A stretch of DNA of 33,997 nt, taken from NCBI GenBank assembly GCA_028281365.1, contig JANQJZ010000019.1:1-33997 (forward strand), read 5' to 3'. Below, piece after piece: positions 17,901 to 25,852 of the stretch. The translations under genes and the position numbers were made by a program. The notes beneath the pieces were generated by a model. That model was not told the origin of the DNA, ran no database searches, and saw only the letters and a list, made by a program, of their open reading frames with translations. Numbering within the stretch: the stretch's first letter is position 1; each line of letters starts with the position of its first letter. This DNA comes from Gammaproteobacteria bacterium. GTDB lineage: Bacteria; Pseudomonadota; Gammaproteobacteria; Eutrophobiales; Eutrophobiaceae.

Positions 17901-19288
17901 TCACTGATATAAATAGCATCAGCACTGTTTTCAAATGCAATTTGTACACGTTCCTTGTTATCATCAATCTTTTTTTGAGCATTTTTTAGTTCAAGTTGTT
18001 GAGAAATCCAGTTTGCCATCAGCTCCAGGAAATTTTTCTCCGCTGCAGAAAAATCCTTGCCGTGAGGTTCGAATCCTGAAAAACATAATGTGCCATAAAT
18101 TTTACCTTCTAGTTTAACAGGCGTGCCCAAATAGGATTCGCAACGGGATTTTTTAAAAGAAACTGTTTCTTTTAATATTGATTCTGAAACTTTTGGTAAC
18201 CCGACAGTAGACCTGGAAATTATTACAGCTGAACTATATATATCATTAATCTTAAAGCGACCAAGGTTTGTTATCCCTGCCGAAGCAGGTGCGATAACTT
18301 CATTGATTACATATTCATCACCATCAATTAATCCATAGACACCAATATCCAGCTTGAAATAACTGATGCCAATCTGAAGTAAACCCTTTATTTTTTGATC
18401 AAAGCCGAGAGAGATATCTGAAACAACCTTATGTAATTCAGTAATGGCATACTCCCTGCGGGCCAGCCTTGATTCTGCCCGTTGAGTTCGGGTGATATCG
18501 ACAATAACACCATCGACATATTCAAGATTTCCATTGTTATCAAAAAAACAGGTGCCATTATTCTGAACCCAATGCAGGTTATTTAAATTGTCATACATCC
18601 TGTATTCAATAGAAAATTGATTGTCCTTTGAAAGTTTTTTTTGTTTTAATTCTTTTTTAATTTTTTGAATATCATCAAGATGTGTATGTTTAAAAAACAG
18701 TATTCTTGCATCACGATTAAACTCATTTTGAGATAGCCCGAATATTTTTTCATCCTCTTCACTGATAAAATCAAATTTCCACGAATTTTTAACATTCAGG
18801 CGATACACTACGCCAGGAATATTTTTAATCAGGGAATGATATCTTTCATAATCGTGTCTGATTGTTTTCAATAAGTTTTGTTCATCAAGAATATGGTTTG
18901 TAATATCCTCCATGAAACAATAATGACTAATCGCAGAGTCATCTTTTTCCAGGCCCTTTACGAGCACGATATGTTCATAAAATAACGAACCGTCTTTTTT
19001 TATACCACGGAGATCAACCTCTGCTCTCCCTTGAGATTGCATCAATTCATAGGCTTGTTCGGCAGCAGCAACATCGTCTTTATGCACTGTTTCCTTCCAG
19101 GACATTCCAACCATTTCCTCACTTTTATAACCGCAGGTTTTTGCATAATTGTCATTAACACTTAAATAATTACCCTGGTGGTCAATTCGGGAAATAGATT
19201 CAAGAACATTCTCAAAGATATCCTGGATACCTTCGGAATCCTGTCTGGATTCATTTTTAATTAAGGTCAATTTCGATACGTCTTTCAT
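14984..19288 (-). CDS. Multi-PAS/GAF sensor with GGDEF and EAL domains (cyclic-di-GMP turnover)
   Basis: The 1434-residue protein has no transmembrane helix or signal peptide, so it should be cytosolic. Apparent order: PAS (about 20-140), PAS (145-270), GAF (290-440), PAS (450-560), GAF (575-720), PAS (735-865), PAS (870-990), GGDEF (1000-1165), EAL (1175-1430). The diguanylate cyclase motif is intact (RLGGDEF; GGDEF at 1087-1091) and has an upstream I-site, RSRD, at the normal five-residue distance. The EAL motif reads EILLR (1221-1225), and NISG, ITET, DDFGSG, KIDG and AEFVEN are present, so phosphodiesterase activity is plausible. It probably switches between c-di-GMP synthesis and breakdown in response to several small-molecule or redox inputs. 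The gene stands alone and its ribosome-binding site is weak. Confidence 0.95.
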   Translation of the reverse strand: MKDVSKLTLIKNESRQDSEGIQDIFENVLESISRIDHQGNYLSVNDNYAKTCGYKSEEMVGMSWKETVHKDDVAAAEQAYELMQSQGRAEVDLRGIKKDGSLFYEHIVLVKGLEKDDSAISHYCFMEDITNHILDEQNLLKTIRHDYERYHSLIKNIPGVVYRLNVKNSWKFDFISEEDEKIFGLSQNEFNRDARILFFKHTHLDDIQKIKKELKQKKLSKDNQFSIEYRMYDNLNNLHWVQNNGTCFFDNNGNLEYVDGVIVDITRTQRAESRLARREYAITELHKVVSDISLGFDQKIKGLLQIGISYFKLDIGVYGLIDGDEYVINEVIAPASAGITNLGRFKINDIYSSAVIISRSTVGLPKVSESILKETVSFKKSRCESYLGTPVKLEGKIYGTLCFSGFEPHGKDFSAAEKNFLELMANWISQQLELKNAQKKIDDNKERVQIAFENSADAIYISDLKDGKLITVNRAFEKATGFNKKQLIGKTTLELNLWVKQEDSQSFVEELKKKGQIINKSVSYRHKNGQIRHALLTSNLIWFNSQRCMMSIARDITERIFSEQGLKAKTRALKVLNDCNYGITHIEHRDALLSYICDVIVNSGGYRFSWIGIAEVDKYKTVKPITFAGYEEDYLKNKITWCDGPTGNGPAGRCIRNHTPYIVRSIEQDPNFRPWREPALARGYSSCVALPIITGEHFNGALLIYSSEAEAFNEEEVKLLSTLSNNLVHAIRNLKIKEDKLETEKELIANEEKYRMLVEDSGAVVWECSLPEFIFTYVSKAAEKILGYPLSEWKERGFWESHLHPEDREYCLNFCSRQTEKGMEHEFEYRMLAKNGDVIWVHDVVKVVMDDNNKPIKLRGLMIDITAKKEFEQALQISEERFSLAMQGASDGLWDWDLKTDKVYFSPRWLSMLGYQEDEIKGELNSLRNLLHPDDIEKTFRQVNDFQTGKIDTFSIEFRMQHKQGFYIHILSRAFGVKNDTGEIIRMVGTHTDISETTRLSRQLEYQASHDPLTSLVNRAEFERRLQRLIEEQSIQIPGHAVCYLDLDNFKIINDTCGHLAGDAMLKQLSELLSASVRSRDTLARLGGDEFAILMEHCSLKQAYSVAEKILSIVQDFKFSWDGNKFTVGVSMGLVPIVETSGSVTDILSAADNACYMAKDAGRNCIHVFSPNDDELEKRRGEMQWVARINQALEEDMFCLFYQDVVPSNPRKYNPGKKRFEILLRIKTHDDAYIMPGAFLPAAERYNLSIKIDQWVIKKTLHWLSVNKHILDITKTCAINISGHSLGYDTFLDFCLHNIERSEIPGEKICFEITETAAIANLGSAINFINELKAKGCAFALDDFGSGLSSFGYLKNLPVDYVKIDGTFVRDILADPVDFEMVKAIHRLGHIMGKKTIAEFVENKEILSMINDIGVDYAQGYGIAKPKPVDIFSK

Positions 19289-19754
19289 GCCCGATAATAT
19301 AATTAACTATCCGAAAGATATGTTAGATAATGAATTTGCGGAATTACACAAAGAATCCTGTAGGATAAATTCCGAATTTGATATATATCCATTATTTTTC
19401 CTGTAAAGGTATTTATTATTATTAAGTTGAGCCGAATTACCCTCGCCCAATTACAATTCTAGAACAATATTTGATTGATTAAAGACGTAAATAAGGAAAT
19501 ATGGTTTAACTTTTAGATGGGAATGTTTTTATTCTACTTTCGATGATTCTTATAAATAATTGAAATCAATTAATAAAAGAATTATGTAAAAATACAAACT
19601 GTCTTATACAGAAAGCAAGTAATACCTGATTTATGGATATGGTCAAGTTCCTGTTGTTGGTCAGTATTTAATCATTAATTAACGTATACTTAACATAACA
19701 AGGATAGCATTAGCCAAAATACGCTGATAACTATAACAATAAAGAGGATACCCG
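19289..19754. promoter_or_regulatory. Divergent intergenic region between the c-di-GMP gene and pyk
   Basis: This 466-nt A/T-rich gap shows no credible gene. It holds a nested inverted repeat at 19339-19384 and a possible pyk -10 box, TATACT, at 19685-19690 without a good -35. AGAGGA directly before 19755 is the pyk ribosome-binding site. Confidence 0.35.
19339..19384. repeat. Nested inverted repeat upstream of the c-di-GMP gene
   Basis: CGGAATT (19339-19345) pairs with AATTCCG (19378-19384). Between them lies a smaller perfect dyad, ATCCT-GT-AGGAT (19365-19376). It sits 51 nt upstream of the sensor gene start and could be an operator or a 5' leader hairpin. There is no T-run, so it is not a standard terminator. 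Confidence 0.4.
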
Positions 19755-21209
19755 ATGTCGATAATCACCCAGATCAACCTGTTAAAAAAACGCCGCACCA
19801 AAATCATTGCCACTTTGGGGCCGGCCAGTAGCGAACCGGATCAAATCAGAAAGTTAATTAAAGCCGGTGTTAATGTATTTCGACAAAATATGTCGCACGG
19901 CGATCATGATTACCATAGGGAAACCTATGCCCTGGTCCGTGAAATTGCCAAAGACCTGAATCAACCCATAGGTATATTGGCTGATCTATGCGGTCCCAAG
20001 ATTCGTACTGGAAAATTCAGGAAAGACAGCATTGAATTAAAGAATAATGATACGGTAGTCGTAACTACTCGTGATATTGAAGGCAAGCCTGACTTAATCC
20101 CCTCACAATATGCTGCGTTAGCGGACGATGTTGAATCAGGGGATCGTATATTACTGGCAGATGGCACATTAGAACTGGAAGTAGACAAAATTCAGGGAAC
20201 AGAAATTACCTGTACTATCATTTATGGTGGTACTTTGGGTAATCACAAAGGTATAAACCTGCCGGGTGTAAAAGTGTCTGCACCTTCACTAACAGAGAAA
20301 GATAAAGCTGATGCGGAATTAGCGCTGGAACTCGGTGTAGATTTTATGGCTTTATCATTTGTACGTTCCGCAACAGATATTAACGATTTAAGGGAACTTA
20401 TTAATCGAAGTGATTGTGATGCATATATTATCGCCAAGATCGAAAAACCTGAGGCACTGGATGAAGCCAGTGCTATTCTTGATGCAGCTGATGGCATTAT
20501 GGTTGCACGTGGCGACCTGGGAGTAGAACTTAACCCGGAACAAGTACCTGTAGCACAACACCAGTTAATCGATCTGGCAAGACAAAAATTTAAACCCGTC
20601 ATTGTCGCAACCCAGATGTTGGAATCCATGATTGAAAATGCCAGACCAACCCGCGCAGAAGTCACTGATGTAGCCAATGCTGTGACACTTGGTACAGATG
20701 CGATTATGTTATCCGGTGAGACAGCCGTAGGTGCGTTCCCGATTGATGCTGTAAAAATGATGGATCGTATAGCCAGGCAAACTGAATCGTATCTTTGGAG
20801 CCATCATGCTTATGGTGCAAAGGTTTCAGAAACATTATCACATACCGCCATCCCAATCTGGGATGCTGTCGCCAATGCGACGGCTCAATTGACACAAGAT
20901 ATAAAAGCACACGCTGTCGTTGTCATTTCCCAAAGTGGCATGTCTGCAGCAACAATGAGTTCAGCCAGGCCAGCAGCACCTGTCGTCGGCATCACCAATA
21001 GAGAAGATATATGTCGAAAAATGGCAATGCTCTGGAGTGTTATACCTGTATATTCAGAAGAAGCGGGTAAAACAAACCCGAACGAACTGGCGAAAAAAAT
21101 CGCTTTTGAGGAAGGCCTGGCCGCGAGTGGCGAAAAGATATTATTAATACGTGGTTTTAATAATACCAGTACTATGAATACACCATCCGTAACAGTACTA
21201 TCAATATGA
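19755..21209 (+). CDS. pyk: Pyruvate kinase
   Basis: It converts PEP plus ADP to pyruvate plus ATP. The 484-residue protein keeps TKIIATLGPAS at the start, the active-site lysine segment IIAKIEKPEALD, VARGDLGVEL, ATQMLESMIENARPTRAEVTDVANAV and MLSGETAVGAFPIDAV. A full C-terminal regulatory-type domain follows. The early active-site motif reads FRQNMSHG, where a hydrophobic residue usually replaces Gln. AGAGGA precedes the ATG. It converges with the DUF934 gene with only 4 nt between stops. Within the window it is the counterpart of PEPCK at the PEP node. Confidence 0.97.
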   Translation: MSIITQINLLKKRRTKIIATLGPASSEPDQIRKLIKAGVNVFRQNMSHGDHDYHRETYALVREIAKDLNQPIGILADLCGPKIRTGKFRKDSIELKNNDTVVVTTRDIEGKPDLIPSQYAALADDVESGDRILLADGTLELEVDKIQGTEITCTIIYGGTLGNHKGINLPGVKVSAPSLTEKDKADAELALELGVDFMALSFVRSATDINDLRELINRSDCDAYIIAKIEKPEALDEASAILDAADGIMVARGDLGVELNPEQVPVAQHQLIDLARQKFKPVIVATQMLESMIENARPTRAEVTDVANAVTLGTDAIMLSGETAVGAFPIDAVKMMDRIARQTESYLWSHHAYGAKVSETLSHTAIPIWDAVANATAQLTQDIKAHAVVVISQSGMSAATMSSARPAAPVVGITNREDICRKMAMLWSVIPVYSEEAGKTNPNELAKKIAFEEGLAASGEKILLIRGFNNTSTMNTPSVTVLSI

Positions 21210-21213
21210 AATA

Positions 21214-21702
21214 TTAACGAAGCTTGTAGATTGGCACGGCATCATCTGCAGCAGCCTGATAGCGTATCGTAAAATCATTTAAACCATTGAGTGCATCGTT
21301 AATATCCTTATCTTCGCGAATAACATAGCTATTAATGCCACAACGCTGCATAAAAAATAATTGGTCGCGCAATACATCACCTATCGCTCTTAATTCACCT
21401 TTATAACCATATCGTTCACGCAATAAACGTGCATGAGAATACGATCTGCCATCTTTAAACGCAGGAAAATCCAGTGCAATAATAGAAAAATGATCGAGAT
21501 CATCCAGTAATTCGCCTGTTTCTACCGAACCATCGATCCACACAGCATGTTCCGAATTATTTTTTAGTAATTGATCCCGGTTTGCCTGCCAGTAGGCCAG
21601 GGGCAATATAGCCTTACCCTCTGGTATGGGATCAGAACTTTCCAGTTCGCGTATTACAGGCCAGTCATCATCGACAATGGCTTTGTCTTTAATTATCTGC
21701 AT
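21214..21702 (-). CDS. DUF934 protein linked to sulfite reductase
   Basis: The 162-residue protein has the DUF934 core: IALDFPAFKDGRSYSHARLLRE at about residues 74-95, followed by LRAIGDVLRDQLFFMQRCG. Genes of this family typically follow cysI-type sulfite reductase in gamma- and betaproteobacteria, as here. The start codon lies inside the 3' end of the sulfite reductase gene (14-nt overlap), so the two are translationally coupled. Its biochemical role is not established to my knowledge. A part in sulfite reduction is inferred from linkage. Confidence 0.9.
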   Translation of the reverse strand: MQIIKDKAIVDDDWPVIRELESSDPIPEGKAILPLAYWQANRDQLLKNNSEHAVWIDGSVETGELLDDLDHFSIIALDFPAFKDGRSYSHARLLRERYGYKGELRAIGDVLRDQLFFMQRCGINSYVIREDKDINDALNGLNDFTIRYQAAADDAVPIYKLR

Positions 21703-23344
21703 AAACCCGTTCTTTAAATGGTGTCATTCCAACACGTCGATAGGTATCCAAAAAGCGTTCATCAAGCTGTCGTTGTTCAACATAGACATCCAGAATTTTA
21801 CCAATTACATTAGCGACCTCTTCCTTGGCGATGGCTGGTCCCAGTCGATCACCCAGGGAGGCATCTTTTTCTGATGACCCACCAAGCGTTAGTTGATAAA
21901 ACTCGACACCTTTTTTATCAACACCGAGAATTCCAATATGTCCAACATGATGATGACCACAGGCATTCATACAACCTGACATTTTTATTTTGACTTCTCC
22001 AATATCATGCAGATAATCCAAATTATCAAATTTTTCATTAATTTGTTTTGCAATCGGAATAGACCCCGCATTGGCCAAAGAACAAAAGTCTAATCCTGGA
22101 CAACAAATCATATCGGTTAACAAACCTATATTCGGCGTAGCAAGATCCTTTTCTGTCAGTTTTTCCCACAATGCATACAAATCAGATTGTTTCACATTTG
22201 GCAGGATCAGATTTTGATCATGGGTAACAACGATCTCAGCAAAACTATATTGATCAGCCAGGTCAGCGATATAGTCCATCTGCTCATCAGTAGCATCACC
22301 CGGTGCAATATCCGGCGCTTTTAATGAAATCACGACAGCCTTGTAACCCGGAATCTTGTGGGGGAAGAGATTTCTGTTTGCCCAATTTGAAAATGCCTGA
22401 TTCGACTCAAGCCCGGATTCGAAACTGGTGTCTTCTGCAGCGGCAGGATCATATTCCGGTGGTGTGAAGTAAGCCCTTACCCGATCAATTTCTTTTTGAT
22501 CAAGTTTCATGACACCATCCTTTATGTGATTCCACTCTTCTTCAACCTGACGGGCAAATTCCTCAGCACCCAAATCATTCACTAATATCTTTATGCGGGC
22601 CTTATATATATTGTCACGGCGGCCATGACGATTATAAACACGCAGTATTGCCTCCAGGTACGAAAGTAAATGTTGCTTTTCAATAAATGGTTTAATACTT
22701 GGGCCAATATAAGGTGTACGTCCAAGACCACCGCCTGCCAATATATTAAATCCAATTTCTCCTGACTCATTCTTAACGAGATATATCCCAATATCATGAA
22801 CCTGTACCGCAGCACGATCACGTTGCGCACCTGATACGGCTATTTTGAATTTTCTGGGTAAAAACGAAAACTCGGGATGAAAAGTAGACCATTGGCGGAT
22901 AATTTCACAATAAGGACGAGGATCTTCAAGCTCGTCTTCTGCAATTCCGGCAAATTGATCTGAAGTTGTATTACGTATGTCATTACCACTCGTTTGTATG
23001 GCATGCATTTCAACAGAAGCGAGTTCGGCAAGAATATCCGGCACGGTTTCAAGCTTCGGCCAGTTATATTGAATATTCTGACGGGTACTAAAATGCCCAT
23101 AACCCTTGTCATATTTTCTGGCAATGTGCGCAAGCATGCGCATTTGTTTACTGGAAAGCAGGCCATAAGGTATAGCGACTCTTAGCATTGGGGCATAGCG
23201 TTGGATATAGAGTCCATTCATCAACCTGAGCGGACGAAACTCGTCTTCACTTAGTTCACCAGCCAGGAAACGACGGGTTTGATCTCGAAACTGTTCTACC
23301 CGTTCGTTAACGATAGTTTGGTCATATGAATCGTATTTATACAT
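21689..23344 (-). CDS. cysI: Sulfite/nitrite reductase hemoprotein (CysI-like)
   Basis: This is the siroheme/4Fe-4S enzyme that reduces sulfite to sulfide for cysteine synthesis. The 551 residues include both ferredoxin-like halves. The iron-sulfur/siroheme ligands are CCPGLDFC (Cys415 and Cys421) and GCMNAC (Cys458 and Cys462), the usual Cx5C ... Cx3C pattern. FSTRQNIQYNWPKL and NILAGGGLGRTP are also typical. No flavoprotein subunit (cysJ) lies nearby, so the electron donor may be ferredoxin or an unlinked reductase. It overlaps the DUF934 gene. A nitrite reductase role is possible, but the DUF934 partner favours assimilatory sulfite reduction. Confidence 0.93.
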   Translation of the reverse strand: MYKYDSYDQTIVNERVEQFRDQTRRFLAGELSEDEFRPLRLMNGLYIQRYAPMLRVAIPYGLLSSKQMRMLAHIARKYDKGYGHFSTRQNIQYNWPKLETVPDILAELASVEMHAIQTSGNDIRNTTSDQFAGIAEDELEDPRPYCEIIRQWSTFHPEFSFLPRKFKIAVSGAQRDRAAVQVHDIGIYLVKNESGEIGFNILAGGGLGRTPYIGPSIKPFIEKQHLLSYLEAILRVYNRHGRRDNIYKARIKILVNDLGAEEFARQVEEEWNHIKDGVMKLDQKEIDRVRAYFTPPEYDPAAAEDTSFESGLESNQAFSNWANRNLFPHKIPGYKAVVISLKAPDIAPGDATDEQMDYIADLADQYSFAEIVVTHDQNLILPNVKQSDLYALWEKLTEKDLATPNIGLLTDMICCPGLDFCSLANAGSIPIAKQINEKFDNLDYLHDIGEVKIKMSGCMNACGHHHVGHIGILGVDKKGVEFYQLTLGGSSEKDASLGDRLGPAIAKEEVANVIGKILDVYVEQRQLDERFLDTYRRVGMTPFKERVYADN

Positions 23345-23422
23345 CTAATTATTATTAGTCCTGCTTAGTATGCGGCTGCGAAAGATAGCAACTCGTTTCT
23401 AGATGGAAAAGGAATAGATTTT

Positions 23423-23452
23423 ACTATATTTATTCTTATTTGTTATTAACAA
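23423..23452 (-). promoter_or_regulatory. Candidate promoter of the sulfite reductase operon
   Basis: On the minus strand, TTGTTA (23452-23447) and TATAGT (23428-23423) are spaced by 18 nt. This predicts a leader of about 70 nt before the ATG at 23344. The -10 matches consensus at five of six positions. Confidence 0.5.
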
Positions 23453-23538
23453 CCTAAAGTCCTTTCTCAAGCGCTAATAACTAACACGACTTAAAACAAA
23501 GGTAAACGAAATGCTAAAAATATGCTGGAAAAAGTAAG

Positions 23539-23556
23539 TGAGCCGGGCCAGGCTCA
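23539..23556 (-). terminator. GC-rich hairpin behind the 71-residue gene, possible terminator
   Basis: TGAGCC and GGCTCA flank a 6-nt GC-rich loop in an otherwise A/T-rich gap. On the minus strand it is followed by CTTACTTTTTCC, a delayed and imperfect T-run. It lies 25 nt downstream of the small gene's stop codon and could end its transcript. The wider stretch 23539-23580 is unusually G/C-rich. Confidence 0.45.
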
Positions 23557-23580
23557 GCAATGCAGGCCGGTACAGGACCT

Positions 23581-23796
23581 TTAGCAAAATTGATATTTAG
23601 CCAGTAGATTTCTACCCTTTCGTGTTAAGTAACCTTCACCATCGATAAAGCCATGAAATATCGCCATCTTGAACAGGGATTCAGGCTGGTGTTTTGGCAG
23701 ATAAACCAGACCATCCCCGTAACGATATTCCAGAACTTTAGCGATATCTGACTCCAGGTCACTATCGAAGCTCGAAACGACAGCATTTAACGCCAT
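23581..23796 (-). CDS. Small conserved-looking hypothetical protein (71 aa)
   Basis: I do not recognise a family. The protein is soluble and slightly acidic at the N-terminus (SSFDSDLESDIAKVLEYRYGDG), with a C-terminal half, LFKMAIFHGFIDGEGYLTRKGRNLLAKYQ, that looks like a small winged-helix-like or nucleic-acid-binding fold. That reading is speculative. A good ribosome-binding site (GAAGGGT, 7 nt before ATG) and a hairpin behind the stop support it as a real gene. It lies upstream of the sulfite reductase operon on the same strand, but a hairpin and a separate promoter stand between them. Confidence 0.7.
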   Translation of the reverse strand: MALNAVVSSFDSDLESDIAKVLEYRYGDGLVYLPKHQPESLFKMAIFHGFIDGEGYLTRKGRNLLAKYQFC

Positions 23797-23975
23797 TATT
23801 TACCCTTCTGCAATTAATAAATTACTAAAATTATATATATTTTAATAATTTATATAGTTTATCTACACAATATTGTCAAATAATTGATGTAAATAAATGA
23901 CTGAAATGCATTAATTTTTCGAAAAAGTCGGCACATTTAATAAAATAGCTATAAATAACAATCACTTATATGGCT

Positions 23976-25076
23976 TTACGGGATATGACGTTTTGCCAGG
24001 TAATCGTGGCTACGCATTTCCTCCAGGCGGCTAATCGTACGCTTAAACGGTTCTGCCAATCGATTTCCCTGGTAGAGGTCTTCCGGTTTTGCTGCTGCGG
24101 TAATAATCAGCTTTACATTGCGATCATAAAATTCATCGACCAGCGTAATAAATCGCTTGGTCTTGTCGTTATCGTGTTCATCCAGGACCGGAATATTTGA
24201 TAATAATACTGTCTGGAATTGCCTCGCGATCTCTATGTAATCTGCAGCACCGCGCGGACCATCACATAAAGCATGAAAATCAAACCAGACTACACCATCA
24301 CCCCGCCGAATAGTTTCAATAGTTCGCCCTTCTATTTCCAATAACTCAGCCCGGCTTCCAACATCCGGACTCAGATGATTAAAATCATCTTCCAACACTG
24401 AGTCTGCCTGTTCATCCAAAGGATGATGGTAGATTTCTGCATGATCGAGAAACTGCAAACGATAATCTATGCCTGAGTCGAGATTAACGACTTTAGTGTT
24501 TTCTTTTAACAAATCGATAGCAGGTAAAAAGCGCTCGCGTTGTAATCCACCCTGGTACAGTTCATCCGGATGTTGATTCGATGTCGTGACCAACACAATA
24601 TCACGCTCAAATAATGCCTCCAGCAAACCCGCTAACAGCATGGCATCTGTTATATCCGAGACATGAAATTCATCAAAACAAAGTATACAAATTTTATCCG
24701 CTAATCGATCAGCTACAATCTTTAAAGGACTTTCAACATTTTTAAGTTGTTTTAACTCCTTATGTACATTTTGCATAAAACGATGAAAATGGATTCTTAA
24801 TTTATTTTCAAATGGTAAACATTCATAAAAACAATCTACCAGATAAGTCTTGCCTCTACCGACGCCACCCCAGAAGTAAAGACCTTTAACAGCTTGTTTT
24901 TCTTTTATTCCTAATAATGATTTAACCTGCCCAACCAGAAAATTCTTGCCCTCGGATCTTTCCAGTAAAACGTCATATAATTGCTGTAGATGTAGTACAG
25001 CCTGCTTCTGTGCCTGATCTGAAACAAACTCTTCCTGCTTTAAATCTTGTTTATACTTATCTAATGGCGTCTGCAT
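23976..25076 (-). CDS. zapE: Cell division AFG1-like ATPase ZapE
   Basis: ZapE is a P-loop ATPase that acts at the Z-ring in E. coli, chiefly under stress, and is related to mitochondrial AFG1. The 366-residue protein has Walker A GGVGRGKT (70-77) and Walker B ILCFDEF (131-137). The AFG1 landmarks HFHRFMQNVHKEL, FHVSDITDAMLL and TTSNQHPDELYQGGLQRERFLPAI follow. The length is typical of the family. It is divergent from the metallopeptidase gene with 89 nt between them. Confidence 0.96.
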   Translation of the reverse strand: MQTPLDKYKQDLKQEEFVSDQAQKQAVLHLQQLYDVLLERSEGKNFLVGQVKSLLGIKEKQAVKGLYFWGGVGRGKTYLVDCFYECLPFENKLRIHFHRFMQNVHKELKQLKNVESPLKIVADRLADKICILCFDEFHVSDITDAMLLAGLLEALFERDIVLVTTSNQHPDELYQGGLQRERFLPAIDLLKENTKVVNLDSGIDYRLQFLDHAEIYHHPLDEQADSVLEDDFNHLSPDVGSRAELLEIEGRTIETIRRGDGVVWFDFHALCDGPRGAADYIEIARQFQTVLLSNIPVLDEHDNDKTKRFITLVDEFYDRNVKLIITAAAKPEDLYQGNRLAEPFKRTISRLEEMRSHDYLAKRHIP

Positions 25077-25165
25077 AATTTAAATGTATTATATAAATGC
25101 TAAAACCCTGACATTAGTAGCCCAGTACCAAACTTTTTTTAATTTAATACTAATATGAATAAAAA

Positions 25166-25852
25166 ATGTTAGCAGCAATTGTCGTAATATTAATTCTTTG
25201 TATAGTGTTTCTACCACAGTTCTGGGTCCAACATGTTATAAAAAAATACAATCAACCCATCGAAGGATTACCCGGTACGGGAGGTGAATTAGCCCAACAC
25301 CTGGTAAATCGTTTTGAAATTAACGGTGTCAGTGTTGAACAGACAGAGCCAGGTAATGATCATTATGATCCTGAATCAAAATCGATTCGCTTATCAGAAG
25401 ATAATTACACCGGTAAATCATTAACAGCGATCACTATCGCTGCTCATGAATTTGGACATGCCTTACAACACCATACAGATTATCAACCATTAATACTTAG
25501 AACCCGTCTGGCCAAATTTGCTGCTGCTGCAGAGAAAATAGCTTCGTTTATTCTCGTGAGCCTGCCGTTTGCTATCATCCTGGTTAAGGTTCCAATATTT
25601 AGCATCATCATGCTGTTAGCAGGCTTAACTATAATGTGTTTACCAATAATCCTTCATCTCATCACTTTACCTGTTGAATTTGATGCCAGCTTTAACAAGG
25701 CTTTGCCCATATTAAACGAAGGGCAATACATCCCTGAGTCAGCAATGCCTATCGCCAGGCAAATACTTCGGGCTGCAGCAATGACATATATCGCTGCATC
25801 GCTGGCCAGTCTATTAAATTTTTATCGTTGGATGGCAATACTACGCAGGTAG
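25166..25852 (+). CDS. Membrane zinc metallopeptidase (YugP-like, Zn_peptidase_2)
   Basis: This 228-residue inner-membrane protein starts with a hydrophobic segment (1-20) and has two or three more (about 125-165 and 205-220). The zinc-binding motif HEFGHALQH occupies residues 94-102. A downstream EFDAS segment resembles the third-ligand region of the family. Length and architecture match neutral zinc metallopeptidases of the YugP type, whose substrates are unknown. No clear ribosome-binding site is visible. Its stop codon directly abuts the stop of the convergent radical SAM gene with no base between. Confidence 0.92.
   Translation: MLAAIVVILILCIVFLPQFWVQHVIKKYNQPIEGLPGTGGELAQHLVNRFEINGVSVEQTEPGNDHYDPESKSIRLSEDNYTGKSLTAITIAAHEFGHALQHHTDYQPLILRTRLAKFAAAAEKIASFILVSLPFAIILVKVPIFSIIMLLAGLTIMCLPIILHLITLPVEFDASFNKALPILNEGQYIPESAMPIARQILRAAAMTYIAASLASLLNFYRWMAILRR

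Noticed and set aside
23905-23925. TTTTTCGAAAAA palindrome downstream of zapE as terminator
   Set aside because: The stem is only A-T pairs with a two-base loop and is too weak for an intrinsic terminator.
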